This document shows, piece by piece, positions 10,306-25,300 of a stretch of 64,000 bases of DNA. Source of the DNA: Anolis sagrei (taxonomy: Eukaryota > Chordata > Lepidosauria > Squamata > Anolidae). Location: the NCBI RefSeq assembly GCF_037176765.1, contig NC_090025.1:91781006-91845005 (forward strand), given 5' to 3'. Position 1 is the stretch's first letter; the number at the start of each line of letters is the position of its first letter. A model generated the notes under the pieces. It saw only the letters and a program-made list of their open reading frames with translations. It searched no databases and was not told the origin of the DNA. The position numbers and the translations under genes are program-made.

Positions 10306-13300
10306 CTGAAAAACAGAAAGGAGGCGGGGGGAGGGGGGGGGGAGAGAAAAGCTTCATAAAGTTCAACTTACATGCAGTTTGACCAAACTATTGAAAATTA
10401 TGCTAACTATCAAGACTTTTCTGTTTACATCTGGAACAATATTTCCATGAAAAATGGCTCATTGTTTCCTACAATTGGTGAAAGTAATATTTGTAGTTCT
10501 AATCCATTTGTAGCACAAATTGTTTAATTGGCCAGCCAAGGAAATAGAAGATTGATAAATAAGATTTAACCCACTGCATTAATCACAGGTGAACTAAAAA
10601 ATTCAACCTGTATATGTTGGGTACTGAAAACTCTTAGTATCTTAAAAACTGACTTGTGTGGCAAAGCAGTGTGACCTCCCTATCCATCCTTGGTGAGATG
10701 TATGCCATTCAATCATACTTATGGCACTAGAGATTGTTTAAGAGAGAATGGAATAAAGTTTTAGAAATTCATGTCAGAATGTCTCTTAAAAGCTCTTTAA
10801 ATTACACATTACAAAACAGATGTGATTCCCACTTCTTACCTTTCTTGGAAATGTAATTATCTTATATTTCCACCACTTAAAGGATGGTAGAACTGAAGCT
10901 TTCTGAAGCTCTAGGTGCTCTTACTGCCTATTACAGGGGAAACCAGCTGATCTCCAACCCATCTAAAACACAGACATGTGCCTTTCATCTCAAGAACAGA
11001 GAAGCATCCCGAGCTCTGAAGATCACCTGGGAAGGAATCCCACTGGAGCATTGCAGCGCACCCAAATACCTGGGAGTCACTCTGGACTGTGCTTTTACCT
11101 ACAAGAAGCACTGCCTGAACATCAAGCAAAAAGTGGGCGCTAGAAACAATATCATACGAAAGTTGACTGGCACAACCTGGGGATCACAACCAGACAAAGT
11201 GAAGACATCTGCCCTTGTGCTATGCTACTCTGCTGCTGAGTATGCATGCCCAGTGTGGAACACATCTCACCACACTAAAACAGTGGATGTGGCTCTTAAT
11301 GAGACATGCCGCATTATCACGGGGTGTCTGGGCCCTATACCACTGGAGAAATTACACTGCTTAGCCGGTATTGCACTACCTGACATCCGCCAGGAAGTAG
11401 CAGCCAATAGTGAAAGGACGAAGGCAGAGACATCCCCAGCTCTTCCCTTGTTTGGGTATCAGTCGGCACGTCAACGACTTAAATCTAGAAATAGTTTTCT
11501 AAGATCTACAGAGACACTCGCTGGAACACCTCAGCAGGCTCGAACCCAGAACCTCAACCAATAGCTGATACCAAATGAGAGACTCCCCCCTGGGCACACA
11601 TAGGACTGGGCGACTTGGAAGGCGCTGAACAGACTGCGCTCTGGCACCACGAGATGCAGAGCCAACCTTCAGAAATGGGGCTACAAAGTGGAATCCTCGA
11701 CATGCGAGTGTGGAGAGGAGCAAAGCACTGACCACGTGCTGCAATGCAACCTGAGCCCTGCCACATGCACAATGGAGGACCTTCTTGCAGCAAGACCAGA
11801 AGCACTCCAAGTGGCCAGTTACTGGTCAAAGGACATTTAATCAACTACCAAACTCACAAATTTTGTATTTTGTCTGTTTGTTTCTTTGTTCTGTTAGAAA
11901 TATAATATAATTTGACTGGTTGCCCTGACACGACAAATAAAACCGCTTAAAGAAGTAACTGTCCTTTCCACTATCATACATTTTTTCTCCAACCAAGTCA
12001 TTCTACTAAATGTTAGGATCCTTAGCGTGGTATCAGGATAACTGCGTTTTAGGAATGGCTACAATTTATTTTATTAATCATTCCTGTATTAATGAAATAA
12101 ATCCTAGTCATCCCTAAAACTTAGTTATCATTCCTAAAACAAGACATAGGAAGTCTCCATGTGGTTTCACTTATCAAGTAAATCAGTACCTGCCAAAACC
12201 ATTGACTATGTGTGAATATTCTCACAGGAGTTTTGGGCATAAATATAAACTCTAGAAATGGCAGTTTAAGAGGGAGAAGTTGAATTTGTTTCTTAATTGA
12301 TTGTCTTCAAGCATAATATCTATATAAATCCTGTCTTTAAGATCAAGATAAATAGAAGGAGACCATTCCATTCCCTTCTTTCATCCTGTTCATATTTGAG
12401 TGTTTGCCTGCTGGAATGTACAGCCAGATATGCAATCACCACACACATAAGACTCTAGGATTGGGTACCATTTTGTACCCACACCTCCAACATTTATTTA
12501 GACTTATGTGAACAGGCAAGTGTCTAAATAGAGGTGCTGTATGATTAAGGCCTTACTAATTTTTGGTGGCTCCTAAAGATTAAAGATTTCAGGACAAAAA
12601 CGTTTGAGCAGGTGTTCGAATAATTAGTGCAATAATTGGTAATGAACATAGGGATGGAAAATGGTTGACGAGTCTGGATTTGTGTTTTTGTGGATGAGAT
12701 GATAGTGATTAGTTATTGTAATAAGTGTTTATTAATTGTGTGCTGCGCGGGATTGTTAACTGTTTTATATCTGGCATTGAATTTCTGCTGTTTTTGTTGG
12801 TTGCGAACCGCTGTGAGTCGCCTGTGAGTCGCCTTCGGGCTGAGTAAATTATATACGTGGGGTTGCTCTACGTGGGGTTGCCCTTGAAGACTGTCCGGAA
12901 GCTTTAGATGGTCCAGCGTGCGGCAGCCAGGTTGCTAACGGGAGCGGTACTCAGGGAGCACACCACTCCACTGCTGAGCCAGCTCCACTGGCTGCCAATT
13001 TGCTACCGAGCACAATTCAAGGTGCTGGCTTTAGCCTATAAAGCCCTAAACGGTTCCGGCCCCACCTACCTCTCCGAACGCATCTCCACCTATGAACCGA
13101 CTAGGACATTAAGATCGTCCGGAGAGGCCCTGCTCTCGGTCCCGCCTGCATCACAAGCGCGGTTGGCGGGAACGAGAGACAGGGCCTTCTCGGTGGTGGC
13201 CCCTCGGCTATGGAATGCCCTACCCGCTGACATCAGACAGGCCCCTTCGTTGCTGGCGTTCAGGAAGAAGGTCAAGACGTGGCTCTATGAGCAAGCGTTT

Positions 13301-16300
13301 GGCTAAACGGTGCAACTAAACTTAAGAAGACGGCATATCGAACACTGGAATGGCATAAGGATATTGAGAAACGGATTCTGATTGTATTGAGGCGTTGATA
13401 GGATAATTAATTGTCGTTGTCTGTTGTTTATGATGTGTTTTAACCACTTGTTATAGTTATGATAAATTGCACTGTGTAAACCGCCTTGAGTCGCCGCCTG
13501 AGGCTGAAAAATGTGGTATAGAAATAAAGCAAATAAATAAATAAAAATAAAGTAAATAAGTAAATAAATAAATAAATAAATAAATAAAAACATCTATTAT
13601 TTACTTAATGCAGTTATGCTTTTGATATATTTATGAAATGACATTCAGAGACCCCATTGACCTTGTAAGAATACCGGAGCAACTGAGATTTGGAAATACA
13701 AACCCATTCTCCTCTTTGAGATGTTGATACAATTCAGCCCTATTATTGACAGAGTTCAAACGACCAATAAATTCTTGATGTTTCCTCGAGTTTGCAGTGT
13801 TGATTCTGTTGCTCCATAAGGACAGCAGAGATACTGGACCTAAGAAAGATAGCTAAGTAAACAGGATCTAACCGCACTCATTCTTTTGCATTCTTCTATC
13901 TTAATTTAGTATTAGTTGTATAAAATAATAGGCATTGATGTTAAAGATACTATAGAAACATGGCATCTTTTCTGATCAGATTTTTACTTCAATTTGTCTT
14001 GGCAGTAGATCAAATATATGCAGCATTCTCAATGATGTAGCAAGACAAGAAAACATTTTAGAGCAACTGAATTCTTCAATGCAAAATTGGAATCTCTCTC
14101 AGCACAATTTAGGGTTGAGACAAAAGAAATATAACAGTGTGTTGGGATGAGAAAAATAATTCCTTCTTTTCTCAACAAGCAAGTTCCTAAGGTTATGGTT
14201 CTACACACATACCTGAGCGTAAGCCTTATTGAGAAGAGTGTGACCTCCTTCTGAATAAACTTTTTATTTACTGCATAAGTTAATCTTAGTCCAGAGGAGG
14301 GCGACTAAAATGATCAAGGGTCTGGAGAACAAGCCCTATGAGGAGCGGCTTAGGGAACTGGGCATGTTTAGCCTGAAGAAGAGAAGGCTGAGAGGAGATA
14401 TGATAGCCATGTATAAATATCTGAGAGGAAGCCACAGGGAGGAGGGAGCAAGCTTGTTTTCTGCTTCCTTGGAGACTAGGATGCGGAACAATGGGTTCAA
14501 ACTACAAGAGAGGAGATTCCATCTGAACATTAGGAAGAACTTCCTGACTGTGAGAGCCGTTCAGCAGTGGAACTCTCTGCCCCGGAGTGTGGTGGAGGCT
14601 CCTTCTTTGGAAGCTTTTAAGCAGAGGCTGGATGGCCATCTGTCAGGGGTGATTTGAATGCTATATTCCTGCTTCTTGGCAGGGGGTTGGACTGGATGGC
14701 CCATGAGGTCTCTTCCAACTCTTTGATTCTATGATTCTATGATCTAACTTTCTAAATATAGTAAAAATGGTACATCCCGAAGACCACATCACTAGTCATG
14801 TGATGAAATTACCTCATATAAGTTTTTAGGATAATGTTTTACCCAAGTTACATTTTGTTACCTTTGTTTTTTTCTATGGTTGGTATTTCATTCATTGTAA
14901 TGAGGGGCTTTTTGTTGGGTGGTTCAGGAGAATCGGGTGAATCCTTTATTACTTCTGCTTCTGCCAGTTCTTCCTTTTCACGATCTAACAAGCTTTTTAG
15001 CCTTTAGAGAAAAAGGAAAAGAAGTTCAGTTTTTTAAGTTGCAATAAAGGTGATAATATCTAGAGTATTATCTAGAGATTCAAAATATGGTCCCAAAAGC
15101 AGGAGGAAAACGCACAGGAAAGAATTCAGTGTGCATTGTCGAAGGCTTTCATGGCCGGAATCACTGGGTTGTTGTAGGTTTTTCCGGGTTATATGGCCAT
15201 GTTCTAGAGGCATTTTCTCCTGATGTTTCACCTGCATCTATGGCAAGCATCCTTAGAGGTAGTGAGGAGGTGAGGTCCTCACTACCTCTGAGGATGCTTG
15301 CCATAGACAACAACCCAATTCAGTGTGTATCACGCTTAACTGATGAGATCATATTAAAACTACAGTCTGTAGGTAATGGTTACTCTTTCAGGAAGTTAAA
15401 ACAGTCTCTCCCTACTATTCCAGGAAAAGACCTTTCTATTTAAGCAGATCTTCAGCAACAGATTGTGTTATGGTGAAAAATTTCAAAATGGGTAGCTGAA
15501 TTTTTAAATTATCTGCCTGCACCTAAGTCTGCTGTAAAAGTGACTTATTTTGATGAGAGTGCTCAAGCAACTGAAGGAAAAAAAATTCTGATGGGCAATC
15601 ACAAGGGTCATTCCGTGATGAAGGAACATGTGTACCTGTGACTGTTCGTTTTTTGCTGCTCTGCTGTAGTTTTACAGCTTCCCTCCCTCTCTTGCTCTCT
15701 CCATGAAGCGAAATACACCGGGAATAAAAACCACACAAAATCAACTAACCTAAAGTTCTTCAAAGCAGACAAGAGCACAAGGCATGAAGCTGCTCCCTTG
15801 AAGCCCCAAAGCCCTGTACTTTCATGTTTGTGCTCTCTTTTGCACTAGCTCTTAACTCAAAATGCTGCTCTTATGTCAAAGCAAACCAGGGCCGAGCAAT
15901 ATTCTTAACTCAAACACTCATAAGTTGGGACACTCTTAAGTAGAGGTTCCACTGTATCTTGTGTCCTAAATCTGGGAGAAAGGATGCAAATAAATAAATA
16001 CTATTTAAAGAACATTGTGCTGTTTTGATGACAGCAAAACTACTTTTAAAAAAAGTTGAGATGTTTAGTGCCCATACATTTAGTTTACCACATTAGTTTT
16101 AGCACATTTTGCTTACCAAAAAAAAAATAATCACAGAATATCTATTCCACAAATACTTCTTGGTTCTAGTTACTTGTGTGAATCCCAAGTAAAATAGGAG
16201 ACGAGGTAATGTGGACACCTCATCTGATGACACTTCTTGAAGATAACATTGTTTGGAGATTTCTTATTCCAGACTTTATTCTAGAAGTGTCTCATAAAAA

Positions 16301-19300
16301 GCCAAGACTCAAGCTTACATCTTCCCCTTTCAATAAGCGAGAGCGAACTGGACTTTTGATTCATGCTATTTATATAAACATAAGCCATAGACATTCTATC
16401 AGTACTAACAACCTTTCTGATTCTTGCCAGGATTTTTCTGATTCATAGTCTTTTCCTGCTTTCTCTGACTTGTCCTCTTTTTCTTCTCTTTTCCTCCCTC
16501 GTTTCTTTCGTTCCTCTTCTTCAGGAGGTTTGCTTCTGCAAGCCAGAAGGCACTCTAAGACTCGTTGGTGTTTGTCCGAATTGGCTATGTGTGCTCTAAC
16601 AAGAGTCTCCAGTTCATTCCACATAATCCTGTACTGTTCATCTCTGTAAAAGAGAATAAATGAGCTCATTCATATGTACACATATTCAGAAATTGATAAG
16701 GTCTGTAAATCACCTATGTTCACAGCTTATTCGGAGCTGGAGAAAGTATAGTATAAAAATGGAACAATTTGACTACTGCATCTTTTAAAAGTAAATTATT
16801 ATAAATTTAGAGCCTCTAAAGCACAAGAATGATTGACAACTGGGAAATAGAGGGAGAAAATGTGGAGGCCGTGACAGACTTTGTATTTCTAGGTGCAAAG
16901 ATTACTGCAGATGCAGACTGTAGCCAGGAAATCAGAAGACGCTTACTTCTTGGGAGGAGAGCAATGTCCAGTCTTGATAAAATAGTGAAGAGTAGAGACA
17001 TCACACTGGCAACAAAGATCCGCCTAGTCAAAGCCATGGTATTCCCTGTAGTAACCTACGGATGTGAGAGCTGGACCTTAGGGAAGGCTGAGCGAAGGAA
17101 GATAGATGCTTTTGAGCTGTGGTGTTGGAGGAAAGTTCTGAGAGTGCCTTGGACTGCGAGAAGATCCAACCAGTCCATCCTCCAGGAAATAAAGCCCAAC
17201 TGCTCACTGGAGGGAAGGATACTAGAGACAAAGCTGAAGTACTTTGGCCACATCATGAGGAGACAGCAAAGCCTGGAGAAGACAGTTATGCTGGGGAAAG
17301 TGGAAGGCAAAAGGAAGAGGGGCCGACCAAGGGCAAGATGGATGGACGGCATCCTTGATGTGACTGGACTGACCTTGAAGGAGCTGGGGGTGGTGACGGC
17401 CGACAGGGAGCTCTGGCGTGGGCTGGTCCATAAGGTCACGAAGAGTTGGAGATGACTGAACGAATGAACAACAAAAGCACATGTTACTTTGCATCAATGC
17501 CATGGCAATTGAAATAATTTTTGGAGGCAGGGCCAAAAGGGACACAAGAAATACAGCTACTGTTAAATATATTAAATAGCATTTTACCTTTTAGGCCCTT
17601 TTCCTCTTGTCCCTACAGTTGATATTGGCAATGGATCATTTTTCCTCTCCATGTCTACCAAATTGTAAACTGTTTTCTGACAGTTTAGCACATCTTCATC
17701 TGAGAGTGCTTCTTTTACAATAACGCTAGCTAATGGCACTACCTGCAAGGGAAAAAGTGGGGCGGGGGGGGGGGGGGGAGAACAGGGACATTTTTTATGA
17801 ATTTGACAACAAAAGGATTCATATTACACTATGCAACAAAAATTGAAAATCCTGGTTTAACAGTTGTTATTCCTGTTTAACTGTAAGTAATTACTTTAAA
17901 AGTAGTTATTATACTCCAGAAACTTTGTTTTTGGGGCTGCCACAAACTATGTTGAATTGACTGAAACCCTGTGAGATATTCATTGAAAAACTAGAGCAAA
18001 ATAGGTTGCAGGATGTCCCGAAAAAACAAAGTTTTTGCAGTTTAATAAACTTTTTCCATGTTTTTATGATAGACCAATTAGGATATGACATTTATAATCC
18101 AGGAACAAAAATCATGTTAGATAGAGTTCTCTGTTTGTCCTTATAAATTAGTTATGGAAGTGTTCAACTGTGTTGAATTTTGTTGAAATTTCTTATCTGT
18201 TTCACAAGACTTTACATGCTAAAATACGTAATCAGAAATAAAATACATAAAACTTTAATGTTATGATTGATACTGCCCTTACTTATAATAAGACATTCAT
18301 CAAAAATCACTTTTTCTAATACTGAAGTTAACTGTAATGGAACTAAAACGGAAAATGGGGAGAAAGTGATGTCAATATGATCAGGGGGAACCACAAGGTT
18401 CAAGGTATGCCATTTTTTTCAAGTTCTATTGGGTGCAATTCTAACACCAGAAAAAACGTCACTGAAACATGGGCATTACATGGGCCCCAATTATATTTAT
18501 TTGAAAGGAAACTGCACTGAAATTAGGCTTGCCCATTTCCAATAATAAAACAAGGCTGGCACCCAAAACCAGTTTGGATTGACCTACCGCCTGCATGTTG
18601 AATATGGTAGTTTGTGAGATAATCATTGGCCAGTAACGAGTATGTCTCTCCAACTGATCTTTGGCTCGTTCCAAAGGAACCTCAACGCTTTCATCACTCT
18701 TGTATCGAGGGTCTAGAAAAGGCGTAAGTCTGTTTTCCCTCATAAATTCACCAAAATCCTAAACAGCCAAATAAGACAATCAGACTTTTCCAAAATAATA
18801 TTTTTAATATATTTCTAACATTTTTCTGACTGCCTCATTTCTAATATGCTCAATATAGTTTAAGTAGATTTTCACTGTGTTCAACATCCAACCATCAAAT
18901 CACATAAGTATTACAAAATGGGATATTCATTCACACATTAAGTTTTCAAACTCTGAAAACAGTCACATATTTACTTTCTATAAGACTGGCATGCTGCTTT
19001 TTAAATTAAACCAAAGAATATTCCACTAGGGTAATTCATACATGAAATACTGTTTAAAATCTTGATTTTGGGTCTGAGGCAATGTTTAGTCTCATTGACC
19101 TGGACAGGCCTAACTGGGTTAAAAAACTAACATTGCATAGCTTACTGTGGTTGATATTAATTTCTATCCATTATCAGATTGAACAAAACTAAGAAGAGTG
19201 ATTTCAAAGTTTGCACTACTCCATTTATCACTCTTGGGGGGTGCTGCTTTTCCTTGAATTTTCCTCAGTACACAGCTCGTGTTTTAGTTGCCCCTTTACT

Positions 19301-22300
19301 ATAAGTGTGCTCTATGACATTAGCATAAATACTCTGAACTGTGCCATTTAGCAATCCTACAGCTAAAATGAAATCGAGAAATCTTTCCACACATACAGTC
19401 ATCTCACTCATACGAGAACCTTACTGTAATCCTGTAGTCTGTGACTCTACCACCACATCCTTCACTAATTGAAGGAGGATCTTCCAGAATGGACCGAGAA
19501 CTGCTTAAAACGTGCAGAAAAATCTCCCCTCCATGACTGCTGAGCATATGACTAATTACTTTAGAGCCTGATTTCCGAGGTTGTTCCAACAACACAGAAC
19601 GACCTATTCAAAGAGATAATGGCTTCATTAGTTACCCAGCATGACATTTCTACATGTTAGGCTTGAGCAAAACTAAAAAGGAAAATGGGTTCCCTTGGAA
19701 CTAGAAAGACCAGTATCCACTAATTTGAAGTGATGCAAAAGTATCCTAACACATACAAGTTCAATGTATACATACAACTACAAATGTCAGTAAAACATAG
19801 GATTTTTACATTCGCGTTAAACGCAATTTGTTCTTTTCTCAAAAGATGAAAAAATTACTATAGTATACCCTTAAAAAACTATTTACCATACACACAGATA
19901 TTAAGAATCAACCGGAACTGCCTCTTACCACAGGACTTCGAGCATAACATGGAAATACTGAAAAGCCAGTTTAGAAAAAAAGGGCTATCCAGATCATTTG
20001 ATTTATAAGGCTAGCGCCAAAGTTTCCAGTCTCAAGAGGATAAGATCAAACCCATGGATAACAGACTAGTATGGCCTCTCACTCTGACTAACCTAACCAA
20101 ACACACAATAAAAACAGTGAAAAAATATTGGAATTTGGTGAGAAATATACCGGGTTGTGAGAGACTCATTGCCTATAGAATACAAAACATCAAGGGTATT
20201 TTGATTCATTTGGATATAGATCCCAAACATGTCATCATTAAACCCAATCTGATATGCCCACAGTTCGTACAAACCAAGTTCTTTTAGAACTACCACACTA
20301 AATCTCAATACAAAGTCAATAGAAAGTCAATACAAAGTAAATACAAAGCCTTAAGACATGGCTGTTCGAGAAGGCATTTAATTAAGTGCTATAATAATGT
20401 GGTAAAGATGACTGGAATGGAACAAGGAATATGAGATTGGTTACGATTCTACTATGAGACGAAGCGGATTATTTAGTGTAACTTTATAATTGTTGTATTG
20501 CTAATGTGTTGTTTTGTAATTGCCTTTTTGTAAATTGCCTTTTTATATGTTGTACACCGCCATGAGTCGCCCTAGGGCTGAGAATGGCGGTTAACAAATG
20601 CACCAAATAAATAAATAAATAAATAATAAATAATACTTGCTCCACTGAAGGGGTGATATATGCCATTACATGTCCCTGCTCACTTATATACATTGGCCAA
20701 ACAAGCAGGGAAGTCAAACTCATGATCACAGTACACAAAAGCAAGATCAGGAAACACTCCACTGATTCTATTCTGTACAAGCATTTTGCAGATTTGGACC
20801 ATAGCTCTGAATCATTTAAAGTACAGGTTTTAGAGGTGGTCATAGCATCCAAGGACACGGATTTTCAAACTAAGCTTTTACAATGGGAATCTTTCTGGAT
20901 CTTTACTCTACAAACAGAATATCTGAACGGGTTAAACAACACTAATTTATATGACTGTTTCTTATAACAGTGGAGGTGTTTCCTCAAATATATTCAGAAC
21001 TGCTAACAATATGACAACCACCTGACCAATGGGCTTGCTATATTAACAATGGGTTGAGTTCTTTCAATTCCATACTTGCTACAGAATAAAATGCCTTTGC
21101 AGAGTATGCTGGGTAACAAGAACTTCTTGTGAGTATTATTATATCATTTTTGTTATGCATATTATATATCTTTGTTATGTATGTTATATGTTCCATGCAA
21201 CTATATAGGACTACCTTCAGCCACTATATATGTTCCCTTAAGGATCCGCTTTTCAAGAGCACTGTTCATAGACCACTTGCCTCAAATATTGAGCTTTTTT
21301 AAAAAAATAAGTAGCTTGATGTTTCCAGTTGACACATTACAAGCAATAACATGTATAGTTTATAGACCCAACTACCTGATGAAGACTCCTGAGAGTCGAA
21401 ACCGGTTGTGAGTGAATGTTGGAGTCCATTCTTGTGTAATAAAGAAACTAGGACATTTACTGTGCAAGGATTTGGAGTCTACTCATCTGTAGAAAAGACA
21501 CAGGAACTATTTCCACTCACGTGTAGAGGATTTTTTTTCATCTTTTGAGAAAATAACACATTATTTCTGTTTAATGTGAATGTAACAATACTATGTTTTA
21601 TTGATATTTGTATCTGTATGTATACATTGAACTTCTATGTGTTTAGAGACTTTTGCATCACTGCAATTAGTAGATACTGGTCTTTCTAAGTCTACACGTT
21701 ACTTAGTCACTTGACAATTAATCAGACGCAAGTGTTTTAACTAAAAGCAAACAAAATGTTCTATAAGCCTTTATTAGTAAATATGAACAGCCCCTCTAAC
21801 GTCAGGAATGAAAATCAGTATATTATTTCTTTCAGTACTACACAAGATTACTTCGCTGTTGACCAAGCAGAAGTAAGTGGCCCAGCTCTATACTTTATAG
21901 CAACCCTGGTCATACTATTTGTCAAGGAAAGGGGTAAATGCTGCCACTTACTTCCTCCTGCATCTTTCTCTGGAGGCCCCAAGAATTAAGAATACACTGT
22001 TAGTCACCCAGTCTCAAGCATCTGGTTTAAGTCCAAGTTCTCAACAATTAAAATGCACATATTTTTGAGAATCAAGCCAAAATATTTACCATTAAGAAGA
22101 AAATTAGTAAGGCAAGAGGAAGGTCGACTATTCACATCTACGGGGGATATTCTGTAAGCTCCAGTGCAATAGTGCAGTTCTGAAGAAAAAGAAGAATGGA
22201 AACAGGTGTGAACATGAGACAGGAAACACACTATTTGCATAGTACAGCTAAAAACTAAATTATCTACATAGTCTGTAAAGATTTTAGCCACTACAGGAAT

Positions 22301-25300
22301 CAAAAAAGCATATTACCCATGAACGTATGCATATGTGCAAACTGGAAGACACAAAGAATGTGCCCATTACCTCCATGCTAACAGGGAGCTGCATACACAG
22401 CATGCGTTATGTATTTCATTTTCTCTATGTTCTTGAGCATCACTCAGACAATGGCTTGACAATGCTCCTTATTTGTACTAATTGCTTTCATACCAATTTA
22501 TTAATAAAAATACTTTTGAGCGTACCCTATATGTAGATGCCTCAGGGAGGGATATTATCAACAAATTAACTTCAGAATAACCTAAAACAATTTAAATACT
22601 TTTACACATTTTAATCATGCTAATAATTAAAATAAAGACCTGCCATACAAAGATATGGGCCATACCATAATATCACTAGTCCAACAACACTGGGGTGTAC
22701 AGCTAGGTATCCATTCACCTCAAAATTAATCTTTATATATAGTCAATAATTTAGAAATTCTCAGAGAATACCAGGTTTTAATTAAGAGTTCACACATGCC
22801 TAACAGAAGGGGTCCCACATCATGAAACAGTATGATCAGACTATTAAATCTGAAATAAATATATACTATACACATTCTGTTGCCTGCAATATAATACCAG
22901 GAAAGGAAAAACAAAGGAAGAAATACTATCGTTAACATTATGTACAACATCAAAACATCTCCAAAATAAAAGGACACACCTACCAACACTGTTGGTTCTT
23001 GGTGTACACCATTTTAAAGTTACAGTTTCTTTAAATGTGCTGTCTTTACTACTACCAGCCATGTGATTATCACCTGCAACACAGTGTTAAGACATAAAGT
23101 ATATAAAATAATTAATACATATAAAAGTTATATAAATTAATATATAAAAGCACTAATTATTAACATGCATTACTATTCCTGTTACAAAAAACAGTGTGAT
23201 TATATAAAGTTGTAGAAACAAAGAGAATTTTAAGAAACATTCCCCATTTCAAATAATGCTCTTCATCACTATTTGAGAGATCGTATTATGCATTCCCACA
23301 ATACAGATTTTTGATCTATGTGGAGCCATGCTTCAGGAAGCTACTGGAGAAAACCTACCCTCTCCCACTACACTCAAGGTAGTTAGTTTGACTATAAAAT
23401 CATAATATGTAGAAAACTCTGTTTGAACTGAAGTTGTTTCACAAAATCTCTATGAACAATACACAGATACCATGATTAATAAAACAACCGACTCCCTTTT
23501 GTCAAGCTTAATGTTTTGCCTTTCTCATATTTCGTAATGTCGTTTGCTTCTAATGTTCTAGTTGTGATTCCCAGGCATTTTGACCATTCTTTGAAGTATA
23601 CATGAAGTTTTCCCCTCAACATCTGAGCTATAGCACTTTGCTCATTTTTAAAATTAATTTCAAACTCCACATTTTCCACACAATGAACAGCATGGTTACT
23701 GTAGCAATTCAAACTACAAGAGAGGAGATTCCATTTGAACATAAGGAAGAACTTCCTGACTGTGAGAGCTGTTCAGCAGTGGAACTCCCTGCCCCAGAGT
23801 GTGATGGAGGCTCCTTCTTTGGAAGCTTTTAAACAGAGGCTGGATGGCCATCTGTCAGGGGTGATTTGAATGCAATATTCCTGCTTCTTGGCAGGGGGTT
23901 GGACTGGATGGCCCATGAGGTCTCTTCCAACTCTTTGATTCTATGATTTGTCTCTTCCACTGTTGTCTTTTCCCCCTAAATGTATGAAATTGTCCTGATG
24001 AAAAAAAGAACCAACTGGGTTGCTGGCAGTCGTTCTTTCTTCAACCTATGTAACTCTGCTATCTTACAATAATTCTTAATCACTTGAATCATTCAGGATT
24101 ATGCTTATGATAATATTTAAAGTACTGTGTAAATAACGGCAGTTCAGTATCCTAGAACTAAAGTAATAAAGATGATTTCAGATTATATAAAATGGAGACA
24201 GTTTTGTCACTTGGTGGATAACTTTTGCAGGGAACTGGATGGGGGAGTCCTAATAGTTCTGTTGGGCCTCTCAGTGACTTTCAATACTGTTGATCATGGT
24301 GTCTTTTCAGAACACCTCACCGGAATGGGACACAGAGGCACTACTTTTACTGTGGCTCTGTTCCTTCCTGAAGAGGAAAAACCAGAATATGGTGCTGACA
24401 TACTCCTGTTTACCGCCCCCGCTATTGGCCTGTGGGGTCCCTCAAGGTTCTGTTTTGTTCCCCAAGTTATTTACATGAAGCCATTGGGAGAGGACATCCA
24501 GAGTTTTGGGCACAGTGCCATCAGTATGCAAGCAACATGCTATACATGGGGCTGCCTCTAAAGCAGTGGTTCTCAACCTGTGGGTCCCTAGGTGTTTTGG
24601 CTTACAACTCACAGAAATCCCAGCCAGTTTATCAGTTCTTAGGATTTCTGGGAGTTGAAGGCCAAAAACATCTGGGGACCCCAGGTTGAGAACCACTGCT
24701 CTAAAGAGTTTTTGGAAATTGTATTTGGTATAAAAAGCTTCAGCCAGACTGTTAACTGGGGTGAATTACATGCCTCTGTATGAACCTGCCCAAGCTTTGA
24801 GATGCTCAGGAGATGTCCTTCTCCCAGTTCCACCCCATCACAAGTATAATTAGTGGAAATGCAAATCAGAAACAGCAGATTCTCTTTGATCATGTAAGAA
24901 ACCCTGAGCAGTTACAGTTGGGAGAATATTAAAAAGTATTTTTATTGTTTCAAGGTACACAAAAAATCCCCAAATCCAGAGTTATAGAATTAAGATGCTT
25001 CCTTTTCAATTACACATCAGACATGGCTATTCTGTACCATCTGCCCTACTTACCACTTTTCAAAAAATCTACATGTGCTTCCTTGTGATGAAGCAGCTCC
25101 ACATCATAATTTGCAGATGTGTTGGCGTGCTGTTCTTCCTTTTAAAGAAACAACATGATAATAAAATATACATAGACAAACCACTTTTAAATTGTTCAAG
25201 ATTTTAAAAAAATATATTAATTCAATATTTTACTTTACAACACAAAATTGCCAAAAGAGGAAAAATATTCTTAGATCGGGTGACATAAACAGATTGGAAT

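Noticed and set aside
10884-11564. 226-codon frame as a host gene
   Set aside because: It reads as LINE ORF2, recurs in the window, and has the family 3' tail.
16829-17455. 208-codon frame as a host gene
   Set aside because: It is the BovB ORF2 end, flanked by a target duplication.
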